NCBI RefSeq assembly: GCF_039614845.1
Contig: NZ_JBDIML010000001.1
Location: 62,001-126,000, forward strand
Length of the DNA: 64,000 nt
DNA from: Ornithinibacillus xuwenensis
Lineage (GTDB): Bacteria > Bacillota > Bacilli > Bacillales > Amphibacillaceae
Direction of reading: 5' to 3'
In this document: positions 17,337-26,446 of the stretch, piece by piece
Numbering within the stretch: the stretch's first letter is position 1
Layout: each line of letters opens with the position of its first letter
Made by a program: the position numbers and the translations under genes
Notes under the pieces: generated by a model
Database searches by the model: none
What the model was told of the DNA's origin: nothing
What the model saw: only the letters and a program-made list of their open reading frames with translations

Positions 17337-19118
17337 ATGAACCAAACGATACAAGAAAAGTTAGCAGTTTTACCAGCTAAGCCAGGCTGTTATTTAATGA
17401 AGGATAGGCATAATACAATCATCTATGTAGGGAAATCAAAACTATTAAAAAATAGAGTCCGATCATATTTTACTGGTGCACATGATCAAAAAACACAACG
17501 ATTGGTTCAGGAAATAGTTGATTTTGAGTATATTATTACCTCCTCAGAAATTGAAGCACTCATATTAGAAATGAACTTAATCAAAAAGTATGATCCGAAG
17601 TATAATGTCATGCTAAAGGATGATAAATCCTATCCATATTTAAAAATCACATCAGAACGACATCCTCGTTTATTGATTACTCGAAAAGTAAAGAAAGATA
17701 AAGGAAAGTATTTCGGTCCTTACCCCAATGTCATTGCGGCGAGAGAAACGAAAAAATTGCTTGATAGACTATATCCACTACGTAAGTGTAATAACCCATC
17801 GGGTAGACCGTGTTTGTATTATCATATGAATCAATGCCTTGCATGTAGTGAAACGCCACCTTCTGAAGCAGATTATAAAGAAATTGTTCAAAGTATTACT
17901 TCATTTCTTCAAGGTGGCTTTAAAGAAATAAAGAAAAATTTAACGACGAAAATGCAAGAGGCGAGTGAACAACTAAACTTCGAAAGAGCAATGGAGCTAC
18001 GGGATCAAATTCAACATATTGAGGTTGTGATGGAGCAACAGAAGATGACCTTAAATGATCGTGTTGATCGAGACGTATTTGGATTTAGTTATGATAAAGG
18101 CTGGATGTGTATTCAAGTGTTTTTCATTCGACAAGGGAAATTGATAGAACGAGATGTATCTGTTTTTCCGTTCTTCGATGAACCAGAGGAAACGTTTATG
18201 AGCTTTATCGGACGATTTTATCTTCACCAGCATCATCCAAAACCCAAGCAGATTTTTGTGCCTATTGGAACTGAAACCGAGCTATTACAGGAATTATTAG
18301 ATATTGATGTTCATACGCCTTATCGAGGAAGAAAGAAAGAATTGGTTGAACTAGCAATGGAAAATTCGAAAGCATCCTTATTGGAAAAGTTTTCTATTAT
18401 CGAACGGGATGAAGAGCGTACTATCCAAGCAGTTGAAAGTCTCGGTCATGCATTAAATATTGAAACGCCTAGACGGATTGAAGCTTTTGATAATTCTAAT
18501 ATACAAGGGACAGATCCAGTTTCAGCAATGGTAGTATTTATTGATGGTAAAACGAGTAAGAGGGATTATCGAAAGTATAAAATTAAAGATGTTAAAGGAC
18601 CAGATGATTATGAGACAATGCGTGAAGTGATTAGAAGGAGATATACCCGTGTGTTAAAAGAGTCCTTGCCACTGCCTGATTTAATAATTGTAGATGGTGG
18701 TAAAGGGCAAATGAGTGCTGCGCTAGACGTTTTGGAGAATGAGTTAGGCTTGGATATTCCGTTATGTGGTCTAGCGAAGGATGATAAGCATCGAACAAGT
18801 GAATTACTTTACGGCTTTCCACCTAGTATTATCCCTTTGTCAAGACAATCACAGGAATTTTACTTAATTCAACGTATTCAAGATGAAGTGCATCGATTTG
18901 CTATAACGTTTCATAGGCAGCTTAGAGGGAAGAACTTATTCCAATCAGAGTTAGATAAAATCCCAGGAGTTGGGGAAAAACGTCGAAAATTACTTTTAAC
19001 ACACTTTAAATCAGTTAATGATATTCGCGATGCTGATATTGAAGACATTACCAAGTTAGGTGTACCACAAAACATTGCAGCGGATATTATTAGCCATTTA
19101 AACAATCCAACAGAATAA
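17337..19118 (+). CDS. uvrC: UvrABC system protein C
   Basis: Makes both incisions around bulky DNA lesions in nucleotide excision repair. 593 residues: N-terminal GIY-YIG nuclease (GCYLMKDRHNTIIYVGKSK), UVR motif near 200 (ASEQLNFERAMELRDQI), the RNase H-like C-terminal nuclease (EAFDNSNIQGTDPVSAMVVF; LIIVDGGKGQ) and tandem helix-hairpin-helix motifs at the end. I prefer the ATG at 17337, 10 bases after GTAAGGA, to the one at 17328, which is too close to the site. Confidence 0.96.
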   Translation: MNQTIQEKLAVLPAKPGCYLMKDRHNTIIYVGKSKLLKNRVRSYFTGAHDQKTQRLVQEIVDFEYIITSSEIEALILEMNLIKKYDPKYNVMLKDDKSYPYLKITSERHPRLLITRKVKKDKGKYFGPYPNVIAARETKKLLDRLYPLRKCNNPSGRPCLYYHMNQCLACSETPPSEADYKEIVQSITSFLQGGFKEIKKNLTTKMQEASEQLNFERAMELRDQIQHIEVVMEQQKMTLNDRVDRDVFGFSYDKGWMCIQVFFIRQGKLIERDVSVFPFFDEPEETFMSFIGRFYLHQHHPKPKQIFVPIGTETELLQELLDIDVHTPYRGRKKELVELAMENSKASLLEKFSIIERDEERTIQAVESLGHALNIETPRRIEAFDNSNIQGTDPVSAMVVFIDGKTSKRDYRKYKIKDVKGPDDYETMREVIRRRYTRVLKESLPLPDLIIVDGGKGQMSAALDVLENELGLDIPLCGLAKDDKHRTSELLYGFPPSIIPLSRQSQEFYLIQRIQDEVHRFAITFHRQLRGKNLFQSELDKIPGVGEKRRKLLLTHFKSVNDIRDADIEDITKLGVPQNIAADIISHLNNPTE

Positions 19119-19133
19119 TGACAAGAGATTTAT

Positions 19134-19222
19134 AAACGTACGGTAATGTACCGCCCCCTCCGAAAGATAGATTTTCACACTTAATTTGGGAGGTCGGTAC
19201 ATTTTTACTGTACGTTTTCTTT
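19134..19222 (+). terminator. Long terminator-like hairpin after uvrC
   Basis: The arms 19134-19161 and 19188-19217 are largely complementary (CGTAC with GTACG; GTACCG-CCCTCC with GGGAGG-CGGTAC) around a 26-nt AT-rich loop. A T-rich stretch follows. It is much longer than a minimal terminator. Confidence 0.65.
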
Positions 19223-19302
19223 TATTCTTAAACCATCAACCATTGAAAGCTTAGTTAATCTCCTCTAGTTATTAGTTTAAGACTTTCTAGAAAATCATAA
19301 CA

Positions 19303-20217
19303 TTACTTCTTGACTGCGTGTATATAATGAATTGTTTCAAAAGCTGTCAAATAATCTGCACGATTATTAAAGAAGCGAGCATTTAGGTGATCAGGAGATA
19401 AGTGCTCGTATATAAGCAAATTTGATTTTTCTAACAAACGCTCTATCTCTTCATAAGTGAAGCAAGATTTCATTGGTTCGTGACTTGCAGAAGCCATTTT
19501 TACCATATTGCTAACTCTATTATGCAGTCCCTTTTTTTCAAATAGTGTTTCATCCGCATAATCAAACACAATAGAGCTTCCAGATGGAACTCTGGAAAAT
19601 AGGTTCATTAGCAAATCGGAAATTTCTTCTTTAGATAAGTAATAGGAAACTCCCAATAGGCTAAAGAAGGTTTTCTCATATTTGAAGCCTGCATCTAGTA
19701 GTGCCCGAAAAGAAAATTCCTTCGTAAAGTCCATTGGAATAAAGTGAAGATTATTCGGGATATCTAAATTGGCTTGCATTAGTCTTTGTTTTTTATCAGC
19801 TTGGGTTGCTGGGTGATCAACCTCAAATATGTCTATGCAATCATTATATTCAGGGTGACGAAAACAAAAACTATCTAGTCCAGAGCCAAGTATGACATAT
19901 TGTTTCAATCCTAACGTTATGTCATGCTGTAAGACCTGTTCACAGTATGCTCCTCGTGCTAAGGGTGTAGGAGAAAGGTGTACCTGTGTTATCCACTTTA
20001 ATATCTCCTCTGAATTATCTTGGAATTTTATCACGCTGTCTTTATCAAAAAAATTCATTCCTTGAATCATATTTTTACTAATATTTGTGAATTCCTCTTC
20101 AGTAAGTAAATGTAATGCGATAAAATCATCAAATATTTTAGGTGTGTCATGTTTACTATGATAAGCACGTCCATAAGCCGATACTAAGGAAGTTATACTA
20201 GAATCATGTTTCTTCAT
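19303..20217 (-). CDS. Class I SAM-dependent methyltransferase, leucine carboxyl methyltransferase-like family
   Basis: A 304-residue protein of the PPM1/LCM-like methyltransferase family, which transfers methyl from S-adenosylmethionine to carboxyl groups. The SAM site is YVILGSGLDSFCFRHP (about residues 107-122), followed by the acidic ribose-binding loop FEVDHPATQADKK and the FIPMDF motif. Bacterial members act on small molecules, often of secondary metabolism; the substrate here is unknown. It has AGGAGG upstream, a consensus promoter, and a palindrome between the two. It stands alone in an accessory region, with no partner gene that would indicate a pathway. Confidence 0.85.
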   Translation of the reverse strand: MKKHDSSITSLVSAYGRAYHSKHDTPKIFDDFIALHLLTEEEFTNISKNMIQGMNFFDKDSVIKFQDNSEEILKWITQVHLSPTPLARGAYCEQVLQHDITLGLKQYVILGSGLDSFCFRHPEYNDCIDIFEVDHPATQADKKQRLMQANLDIPNNLHFIPMDFTKEFSFRALLDAGFKYEKTFFSLLGVSYYLSKEEISDLLMNLFSRVPSGSSIVFDYADETLFEKKGLHNRVSNMVKMASASHEPMKSCFTYEEIERLLEKSNLLIYEHLSPDHLNARFFNNRADYLTAFETIHYIHAVKK

Positions 20218-20232
20218 GCCATTCTACCTCCT

Positions 20233-20270
20233 ATAAAAAAATAAGATTCTCCTGGCCAGGAGAATCTTAT
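20233..20270 (-). promoter_or_regulatory. 30-bp perfect palindrome plus T run in the methyltransferase leader
   Basis: Bases 20241-20270 form a perfect 15+15 palindrome centred on TGGCCA. On the minus strand it is followed by TTTTTTA and then the ribosome binding site of the methyltransferase. It starts about 20 nt into the predicted transcript. It can act either as an intrinsic terminator (attenuator) in the leader or as an operator for a dimeric repressor. Confidence 0.7.
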
Positions 20271-20296
20271 TATACATACAATTAAATTAATTGTAA

Positions 20297-20325
20297 ATTA
20301 TAGCATAAAAAAATATTTTTGTCAA
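20297..20325 (-). promoter_or_regulatory. Consensus sigma-A promoter of the methyltransferase gene
   Basis: On the minus strand, TTGACA (20320-20325), exactly 17 bases, then TATAAT (20297-20302). Both hexamers are perfect. Confidence 0.85.
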
Positions 20326-20450
20326 TTTTTTTATCTTTAAAGCACCTTGAATTTCTTGCTTTTTAAAAATATACCCCCAAAATATTCCATGTTGTGTTAT
20401 TATAAGAATGTACGTTCGGTTGCGGTTGTTTCTTTAAGGAGGAATCAGAA

Positions 20451-22220
20451 TTGGGTGAAAGGAAATATCAACAGGTTTGGAAGTTGGATTCGAAGGGGAG
20501 TTATAACGAAAAACTAACGAAACTAGTAAAACAACTGGAAGATAAATTACATCATTTTACGACTCCGCGAATATTGGAGGATGCAATCCATATCACAGAA
20601 TTACTAACTTCCATTGCTGAGGTTCGTGTTCATTTGTCGCAAACAAGTTCTATCGTTAGTTGTCTAATGGCGCAGAATTCAAATGATCAAACTGCCGTTG
20701 CGTTAAAAGGAGAAGTTCTATCGATTAATGCTCGTTTTGATAGCTGCTTACAACGATTTATAATTATGTTAGCGGATACAAATGAATCTACTTGGAAAAA
20801 AATAATAGATTCCGAGTTGTTGCGTAACTATAGATTTATTCTAAATGAATGGAAGGAGAATAGATTGGAGATATTTGACAATGAGCAGATAATTACTAAT
20901 TTCATGGCTGACGGGTACCATGCTTGGGGTGACTTTTATCATGCGTTAATCGGTAAAATAATTGTCAATATTGGTGTAGAGGGAAAAGAAAACAAACTAT
21001 CTGTTGGACAAGCTATTAATTTACGGTCACATCCTAATGAAGACGTTCGGCGAGATTCATTCTTTAAATTAGAAGGAATTTGGGAGGAAAATGAAGAAGT
21101 ATTTGCAAAAGTACTTAATCATATTTCTGGCTATCGTCTACAAGACTATCATAACCGAGGAGTAGATGATGTCCTAGCGGTGCCATTAATCAGAAATAGA
21201 TTGAAGAAAGAAACTTTGCGTGCCATGTGGAAAGTGGTTGATCAGAGCAAACAGCCATTTATAGATTACTTGAATCAAAAGGCAATAATGATTGGTGGGA
21301 AGAAGCTGCATGCTTATAATTTCTGGGCACCATTATCAAGGGTGAATCATCAAATTGAATACCGTGATGCTGTGGAATTTATTTTAAAACAGTTTAGTAC
21401 ATTTGGAGATGAAATGGAGAGTTTCTCTAGACAAGCATTTGAGAAAGGTTGGATTGAAGCTGAAGACCGTTCTAATAAATCAACTGTTGCATTTTGTGCA
21501 GGGTTTCCAGTTTCAGAGGAATCGCGAGTGTTTATGACGTATGGAGGAAGTATTACAAATGTCTTAACATTAGCACATGAATTAGGACATGCATTCCATA
21601 ATTATGCGATGAAGGGTGTCGATGGTATCAATAGGCAATATCCAATGTGTATTGCTGAGACTGCTTCAACATTTTCCGAGATGATCATCTTGGATGCTGC
21701 TAAGTCTAAGGCGAAATCCGATGAAGAGAAATTATTTTTCCTCGATGAAAAACTAAAGCGTAGTGTCATGAACTTTATGAATATGCATGTTAGATTTCTC
21801 TTTGAAAAGAAGTTCTATGAGGAGCGTAAAACAGGAATAGTCCCTTCTGAACGATTAAATGAATTGATGGAAGAGGCTTTAAACAAGGGGTATGAAGGTT
21901 CGCTTGCTAGTGTTTCTGTTCATTCATGGGTTTGGACTCCGCATTTCTATCTTACCAAGGTTCCATTTTATAACTTTCCATATACATTTGGTTATCTATT
22001 CGCTCTATGTTTATACGCCAAGTCAAAAGAAGTTGGAAAGGAATTTGAAATGTCATATTTAGAATTACTTCGAGACTCAGGAAGCATGACCATGGAAGCA
22101 TTAGTGAGGAAGCATTTGAATGAGGATATAACAAAGGAAGATTTTTGGGAAAAAGGAATAAAGCTATGCTTAGAAGATGTGGAAGAATTTATTATGCTTT
22201 CTCATAAGTTAACGAAATAA
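20451..22220 (+). CDS. M3 family oligoendopeptidase
   Basis: A zinc metallopeptidase of the M3B (PepF-like) family that trims short peptides in the cytoplasm. 589 residues. The zinc-binding HELGHAFH is near residue 375, with the third ligand glutamate in AETASTFSEM some 25 residues on. No signal peptide. The start is a TTG at 20451, 7 bases after AAGGAGGA. Upstream is a 110-base gap containing GAATGTACGTTC (20406-20417), one mismatch from a LexA-type dyad; I attach little weight to it. Confidence 0.9.
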   Translation: MGERKYQQVWKLDSKGSYNEKLTKLVKQLEDKLHHFTTPRILEDAIHITELLTSIAEVRVHLSQTSSIVSCLMAQNSNDQTAVALKGEVLSINARFDSCLQRFIIMLADTNESTWKKIIDSELLRNYRFILNEWKENRLEIFDNEQIITNFMADGYHAWGDFYHALIGKIIVNIGVEGKENKLSVGQAINLRSHPNEDVRRDSFFKLEGIWEENEEVFAKVLNHISGYRLQDYHNRGVDDVLAVPLIRNRLKKETLRAMWKVVDQSKQPFIDYLNQKAIMIGGKKLHAYNFWAPLSRVNHQIEYRDAVEFILKQFSTFGDEMESFSRQAFEKGWIEAEDRSNKSTVAFCAGFPVSEESRVFMTYGGSITNVLTLAHELGHAFHNYAMKGVDGINRQYPMCIAETASTFSEMIILDAAKSKAKSDEEKLFFLDEKLKRSVMNFMNMHVRFLFEKKFYEERKTGIVPSERLNELMEEALNKGYEGSLASVSVHSWVWTPHFYLTKVPFYNFPYTFGYLFALCLYAKSKEVGKEFEMSYLELLRDSGSMTMEALVRKHLNEDITKEDFWEKGIKLCLEDVEEFIMLSHKLTK

Positions 22221-22349
22221 TTCGTCTTCTGATTTCTATATTTAATACCAATACGCACTCATATTGAGTTAATTGGATATAATCTGCATTGCTGCTATCT
22301 CGCTTTTCGATAAGAACGATATGAATGAATATAGTAAGGGGGAAGTACT

Positions 22350-23108
22350 ATGGGAACCATTGAAATGATACCATTAGACGAAGAGAATCTAGAATCTCAA
22401 GGGTGCTATTGTCTTCGCAGTAGACCTAATGAGAAGGGTTATACTGATAAAAATAACTGGCTGACGGATAGATTTAGTGAAGGATTAAAATATGTGAAAC
22501 TGATGGAGGATGGTAAACCAGCTGGGTTTATTGAATATACACCAATTGAATATTCATCTCGAGTTGTTTATGGTGATAACTATCTCGTCATTCATTGCTT
22601 ATGGGTAAATATTACGGGGAAGGGATACGCCTCAAAACTTATTAAGCAATGTATCCAGGACGCAAAGGAACAAAATAAAGATGGCGTAATTGTAATTACA
22701 AATCCAGAAACTTCATGGACACCGAGTAAAGAGGTCTTTATCAAAAACAATTTTATTGAAATCGAACAAGCACCATATGGATTTGAGTTGTTAGTTTATA
22801 AATTTGGAGATTCGCCTAATCCTTATTTCCCAAATGATTGGGAAGAACGATTGATGACTTTTGAGTCGCTAACCATTGTGCGGACTAGGCAATGCCCATT
22901 TGTTGAGATAGCCACTGACAATGTTTTGAAAGCAGCGAATGCCCTTGGTATAACCGCAGAAATAATTGATATCCAAACCAGGGAAGATTTATTAAGGCTG
23001 TCGCCAACTCCATATGGTATTTACGGGGTAATTTACAAAAACACATTAATTTCTTATCATAGACTTACCACCCATTCTGCGGTTAAGCGTCTTAAAGCAT
23101 TAATGTGA
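22350..23108 (+). CDS. GNAT N-acetyltransferase with YoaP-like C-terminal domain
   Basis: 252 residues. The N-terminal ~150 residues form an acetyltransferase fold (LWVNITGKGYASKLIKQCIQDA acts as the acetyl-CoA-binding loop). The remaining ~100 residues match the YoaP-like domain (RQCPFVEIATDNVLKAANAL, TPYGIYGVIYKN). The opening ENLESQGCYCLRSRPN is also characteristic of B. subtilis YoaP. The acceptor substrate is unknown. AAGGGGGAAG precedes the ATG. Single gene. Confidence 0.85.
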   Translation: MGTIEMIPLDEENLESQGCYCLRSRPNEKGYTDKNNWLTDRFSEGLKYVKLMEDGKPAGFIEYTPIEYSSRVVYGDNYLVIHCLWVNITGKGYASKLIKQCIQDAKEQNKDGVIVITNPETSWTPSKEVFIKNNFIEIEQAPYGFELLVYKFGDSPNPYFPNDWEERLMTFESLTIVRTRQCPFVEIATDNVLKAANALGITAEIIDIQTREDLLRLSPTPYGIYGVIYKNTLISYHRLTTHSAVKRLKALM

Positions 23109-23259
23109 ATTTTTAATGAAACCTTACAAGATGAGTTCAACATTCAGTTTCAGAATTTTCGGGTAAATAATCAGTAGTTTATGTTACGATAAGTATGGAG
23201 AATGTTTTTGCGCATAATTAATAGTGACGGTAGCTGAGATGACTATAGAGGTGTTCGGT

Positions 23260-23676
23260 TTGAAAAGGTATTTATTGATTATGGTTATATGTTTATTGTT
23301 TATGGGATGTAGCTCAGAATTGACTTTTTCACAGGTGAATACAGACCATATCGGGAAAGATATGCAGACGTATCTTTCAAGACATGCAAGAGAAAATGGT
23401 ATTTACTTATATTATGAAGAACCAGATGAAATGTACGTTTATTTACATGGAATGAATTCTCTGCAAGGAGAGAATTCGATTTATTACACTGATTTTAGTG
23501 TGAAAGCAAATGCGGATACATTGGAAATACATTATAGTAGCAATAAGACAAGTGATTATTCAGATCGAACGTTAGCACGTGAAGGGTTATACAAAGTACA
23601 TCTGGATAAAAAGTATTCTACTATTCAAGCTTTTCATAATGGAGAGGAAGTACCATTTAATGACATTTCCTCATAA
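23260..23676 (+). CDS. Small lipoprotein of unknown function
   Basis: I start this at the TTG at 23260 with AGAGGTG 7-13 bases upstream, giving 138 residues. The N-terminus is a clear lipoprotein signal: MKRYLLIMVICLLFMGC, with the lipobox LFMGC and the modified cysteine near residue 17. The mature part is hydrophilic with several tyrosines and no motif I recognise. Expected on the outer face of the cytoplasmic membrane. Confidence 0.75.
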   Translation: MKRYLLIMVICLLFMGCSSELTFSQVNTDHIGKDMQTYLSRHARENGIYLYYEEPDEMYVYLHGMNSLQGENSIYYTDFSVKANADTLEIHYSSNKTSDYSDRTLAREGLYKVHLDKKYSTIQAFHNGEEVPFNDISS

Positions 23677-23711
23677 GTAATTGTTTATAAAATCTGAAAG
23701 GGGAGAGATAA

Positions 23712-24110
23712 ATGAAATTAGCTATTATTAATAGTGTAAGAACTAACAATTTTCACGATGACAAGATGATGCAAAAGATAATTGAGTTATGGAAAGGTGC
23801 ATCTAGTCAGTTAACGGAACATGAAGGAATTCGATACGGTGTCTACCATGAGTATGCGGATAATTATAAAGGTGATTATTCGCTAAGTGTTTGTGTGGAA
23901 GGAAATGTGGAGCCGAGTATGGAGATATCGAACAGTGATAAATATGAAATTTTTCCAGTAGATACGGCTGATGAACAAGGAATTATCAAAGCATGGAAAA
24001 AAATTTGGCAGCAAGAAGAATCCGGTATCATACATAGGGCATACTCAGTTGACTTTGAGAAATATTATCCTAATGGAGAAATTGAGATTCATATTGCTGT
24101 AAAGAACTAG
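23712..24110 (+). CDS. GyrI-like/AraC-type effector-binding domain protein
   Basis: 132 residues that make up a stand-alone effector-binding (SOUL/GyrI-like) domain, without a DNA-binding part: RTNNFHDDKMMQKIIELWKGAS, GVYHEYADNYKGDYSLSVCVEG, and a C-terminal DFEKYYPNGEIEIHIAV, which closely follows the usual ending of the family. Such proteins bind small hydrophobic ligands or inhibit gyrase; the role here is open. AAAGGGGAGAG precedes the ATG. Confidence 0.75.
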   Translation: MKLAIINSVRTNNFHDDKMMQKIIELWKGASSQLTEHEGIRYGVYHEYADNYKGDYSLSVCVEGNVEPSMEISNSDKYEIFPVDTADEQGIIKAWKKIWQQEESGIIHRAYSVDFEKYYPNGEIEIHIAVKN

Positions 24111-24171
24111 TTATTTCTATTATTTAGTCCCAAACTTTTGAAGTATTTGCTAATATAAAGGGAGAATTGTA

Positions 24172-24336
24172 ATGAGAAAATTTGTTGTTTATCTTGCAAA
24201 TAAGCAGCATGAATTAATGACAAACTCGTTGTAAATAGACCATGTAAACTATTTAAGAGAACTAAAGGAAAAGGGTGTATTATCATTTTGCGGACCTTGT
24301 AAAAATGGGACAGCTCTTATAAAAATATATGGTTAA
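24172..24336 (+). pseudogene. YciI-like protein, degenerate
   Basis: ATG at 24172 with a good AAGGGAGAA site opens a frame that reads MRKFVVYLANKQHELMTNSL, then TAA at 24232. It continues in the same frame as DHVNYLRELKEKGVLSFCG and PCKNGTALIKIYG before another TAA at 24334. The D-H-x-x-YLRELKEKGVL--CGP pattern is the YCII-domain core. Two stops and a lost C-terminus indicate a dead gene; the bases to about 24400 are probably its decayed remainder. Confidence 0.7.
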
Positions 24337-24410
24337 CTCCGGTTGTTTATTGGGTAATGGACTAGAAAGGTGTTCAGGTAATTGATACCAAGCATTTGAA
24401 TAATCCATTT

Positions 24411-24445
24411 AAAAACTCTTGGTAAACTTATCCAAGAGTTTTTTT
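24411..24445. terminator. Bidirectional terminator
   Basis: A 12-bp stem (AAAAACTCTTGG with CCAAGAGTTTTT) with a 9-nt loop, flanked by A and T runs. It ends the leftward cyclase gene and anything reading in from the left. Confidence 0.85.
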
Positions 24446-24456
24446 AATGGCTATTA

Positions 24457-25536
24457 TTAATAGGATATCGTGTTTCTACCCGATTTTTTGGAACTATATA
24501 ATGCATTATCGGCTTCAGAGATTAACTCATCCAAGCTTTTTCCCTCTGAGAAACCACTTATCCCTATTGAAATTGTTAGTTTTCCAGTAGGTTGGCTTTC
24601 TTCCCCGTAGAATTTATATGCCTCTACCTTAGCTCTAAATGCTTCTAAAATCTCAAGCGCTTCTTCCATATTGGAGATATTCGGTAAGCAAACGATGAAT
24701 TCTTCTCCTCCATATCGAGCAAATACATCCCCATTTTTTAAACTTTCCGATAGCAGCTGACCAATCATACGTAAAACTGCATCCCCCGCTGGGTGGCCAT
24801 GGGTGTCATTGTAATTCTTAAAATGATCGACATCAAACATTGCAATGACAAATGGTTTTTTGAGATGCATCAAATGTTCAATCTTGCTTCTAAAGTGTCG
24901 AAGATTATAGATATTTGTCATGCTATCGTGTCTAGATTGGAACTCTAGCTCTTGTCTGTATAAAATGTTACGATTTGAATCATTTTGAATAAGTCCGATA
25001 CTTAGTAATGCAAGGGTTTGAAACACCATCATGATCAATGCTGCTTTCAGAGAAATTGGCGTAGTAAGTAGCATGAGTGCTACTAAAATAATTTCATAAC
25101 ATGTAAACACGAAGAACATATGTTTAATGCTGATTATCGTATAAGGTGGCGTGTATGAATCTCTTTTATGAAAAATAGCCCCTAATAAAAAGGGAATAAT
25201 AATTGCCTGTAAAATTCCTTGCATTACGGTGGGACCACCGAGCGAATATCGTAACCATGTTGGTAGAATGATCGATACAATTCCGAACTTCCAGCCGGCT
25301 AAATAAGAAATAAAAAATATCGGGACACTTCTTAAATCCACCCGCATTCCTTCGAACTCTAATGGGTAGTGCATGATAAACAAGCTTAATAAACTGAGTG
25401 CGATTGGCACAAACCAAAATAGTTTATGGGTCACATCAAATTTTATTAAGATAAATTCTTTTGCTTTTAGAGTTAGAAACATATAAGCAATGATTAACGT
25501 CATGTTTTCTAAGAAAGACTCAATTATAACCTGCAT
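24457..25536 (-). CDS. Membrane-bound GGDEF diguanylate cyclase
   Basis: Synthesises cyclic di-GMP from GTP. 359 residues: about 190 residues of six or so hydrophobic segments resembling the 5TMR-type sensor (5TM-5TMR_LYT), then a GGDEF domain (about residues 200-359) with an intact active site ARYGGEEF and the DVDHFKNYND metal site. The inhibitory I-site position reads KNGD instead of RxxD, so product feedback may be weak. No EAL domain. It stands alone and terminates at the shared hairpin. Confidence 0.9.
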   Translation of the reverse strand: MQVIIESFLENMTLIIAYMFLTLKAKEFILIKFDVTHKLFWFVPIALSLLSLFIMHYPLEFEGMRVDLRSVPIFFISYLAGWKFGIVSIILPTWLRYSLGGPTVMQGILQAIIIPFLLGAIFHKRDSYTPPYTIISIKHMFFVFTCYEIILVALMLLTTPISLKAALIMMVFQTLALLSIGLIQNDSNRNILYRQELEFQSRHDSMTNIYNLRHFRSKIEHLMHLKKPFVIAMFDVDHFKNYNDTHGHPAGDAVLRMIGQLLSESLKNGDVFARYGGEEFIVCLPNISNMEEALEILEAFRAKVEAYKFYGEESQPTGKLTISIGISGFSEGKSLDELISEADNALYSSKKSGRNTISY

Positions 25537-25594
25537 TTCAATACTCCTACTTTTAATAAATGTAAAAATAGATAATTCATCACTGAATATGAAA

Positions 25595-25617
25595 GGAGCT
25601 TGAATATTTCAAGCTCC
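25595..25617 (-). terminator. Probable terminator after yslB
   Basis: A 10-bp perfect stem (GGAGCTTGAA with TTCAAGCTCC) around a 3-nt loop. On the minus strand it is followed by TTTCATATT. It lies in the 195-base gap between the cyclase and yslB. Confidence 0.6.
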
Positions 25618-25731
25618 ATGTCCTGTATGTTATTATGTGTGATTTTGGTACTTTCCATCTTTAATTTGCTTTAAATATTATTGGTTATATTTTCCTGATA
25701 CTTGGTCGCGCTCACGTGCTCGAAAAGATTG

Positions 25732-26169
25732 TTAATCAACATAAATAACGTTAAATTCTACTTGGTGTATCTTTGAGCGAACTTCCTCAATACATTCACA
25801 TTCTTTTCCCTTTAACATCGTAATGGCTTCTGCAAGAAATCCTGCCTCTAATCGAAACTCGGTATTTAGTTCAGTCGTTAACCGCTGTACAACTGCATCT
25901 GCAAGTAAGTGGAATTCAAGTTCGTTACTCTTCTCCTTAAATAACTCCAGTCGGCCCCAACCAACCTTCTCAAAGAAATAAATGATATCTCCTACAGCTT
26001 GTAAGTCAAATTTTCTAGCAAGATTTCTTCCCATAAAGTAAAGAAGCGCCTCTGATTCTGAACCGAGTAAATCAGGAAGACTAACGTAACGCAACAAATC
26101 ATATCCTGCACCTGCAGATTGGATGTTGTCTAATAATGAGATTGGAAGACTCTCTTGTTTTTTTTGCAT
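25732..26169 (-). CDS. yslB: DUF2507 family protein YslB
   Basis: 145 residues of the YslB/DUF2507 family, distantly related to V4R-type ligand-binding domains; function unknown. The conserved start region reads LLRYVSLPDLLGSESEALLYFMGRNLAR, followed by ECECIEEVRSKIHQVEF near the end, a cysteine pair seen in the family. Divergent from sdhC, as in B. subtilis, with the gene orientation and neighbours supporting the name. Confidence 0.85.
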   Translation of the reverse strand: MQKKQESLPISLLDNIQSAGAGYDLLRYVSLPDLLGSESEALLYFMGRNLARKFDLQAVGDIIYFFEKVGWGRLELFKEKSNELEFHLLADAVVQRLTTELNTEFRLEAGFLAEAITMLKGKECECIEEVRSKIHQVEFNVIYVD

Positions 26170-26311
26170 AGCTGGTTTCCTTCCTCTATAAAAAAGTCAC
26201 ATAGTTTCATTATAAGTATAATGTTATTATCCATGCATTTTATATATTAAGCAAGGACAATAAATAGAATGTAAGCGATTTTATTTGTTCAAAAAATCGG
26301 AATGCCTATCC

Positions 26312-26340
26312 TTGACGCTAATAGGAGATAGAAGTACAAT
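26312..26340 (+). promoter_or_regulatory. Promoter of sdhCAB
   Basis: TTGACG at 26312-26317, 17 bases, TACAAT at 26335-26340. It leaves an untranslated leader of about 100 bases before sdhC, in which I see no riboswitch-like fold. Confidence 0.75.
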
Positions 26341-26446
26341 AAAAATGTTGCAAAACTACATTTTAGACAAAATTTGATAAGCATAATTTTGTGTGAAATG
26401 TCAGACTAATTTCTAAAATCATCAGAAGAACTAAGGGGGGTATCAC

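Noticed and set aside
20406..20417. LexA-like dyad GAATGTACGTTC before the M3 peptidase gene
   Set aside because: A single site with a mismatch, before a gene with no link to DNA damage.
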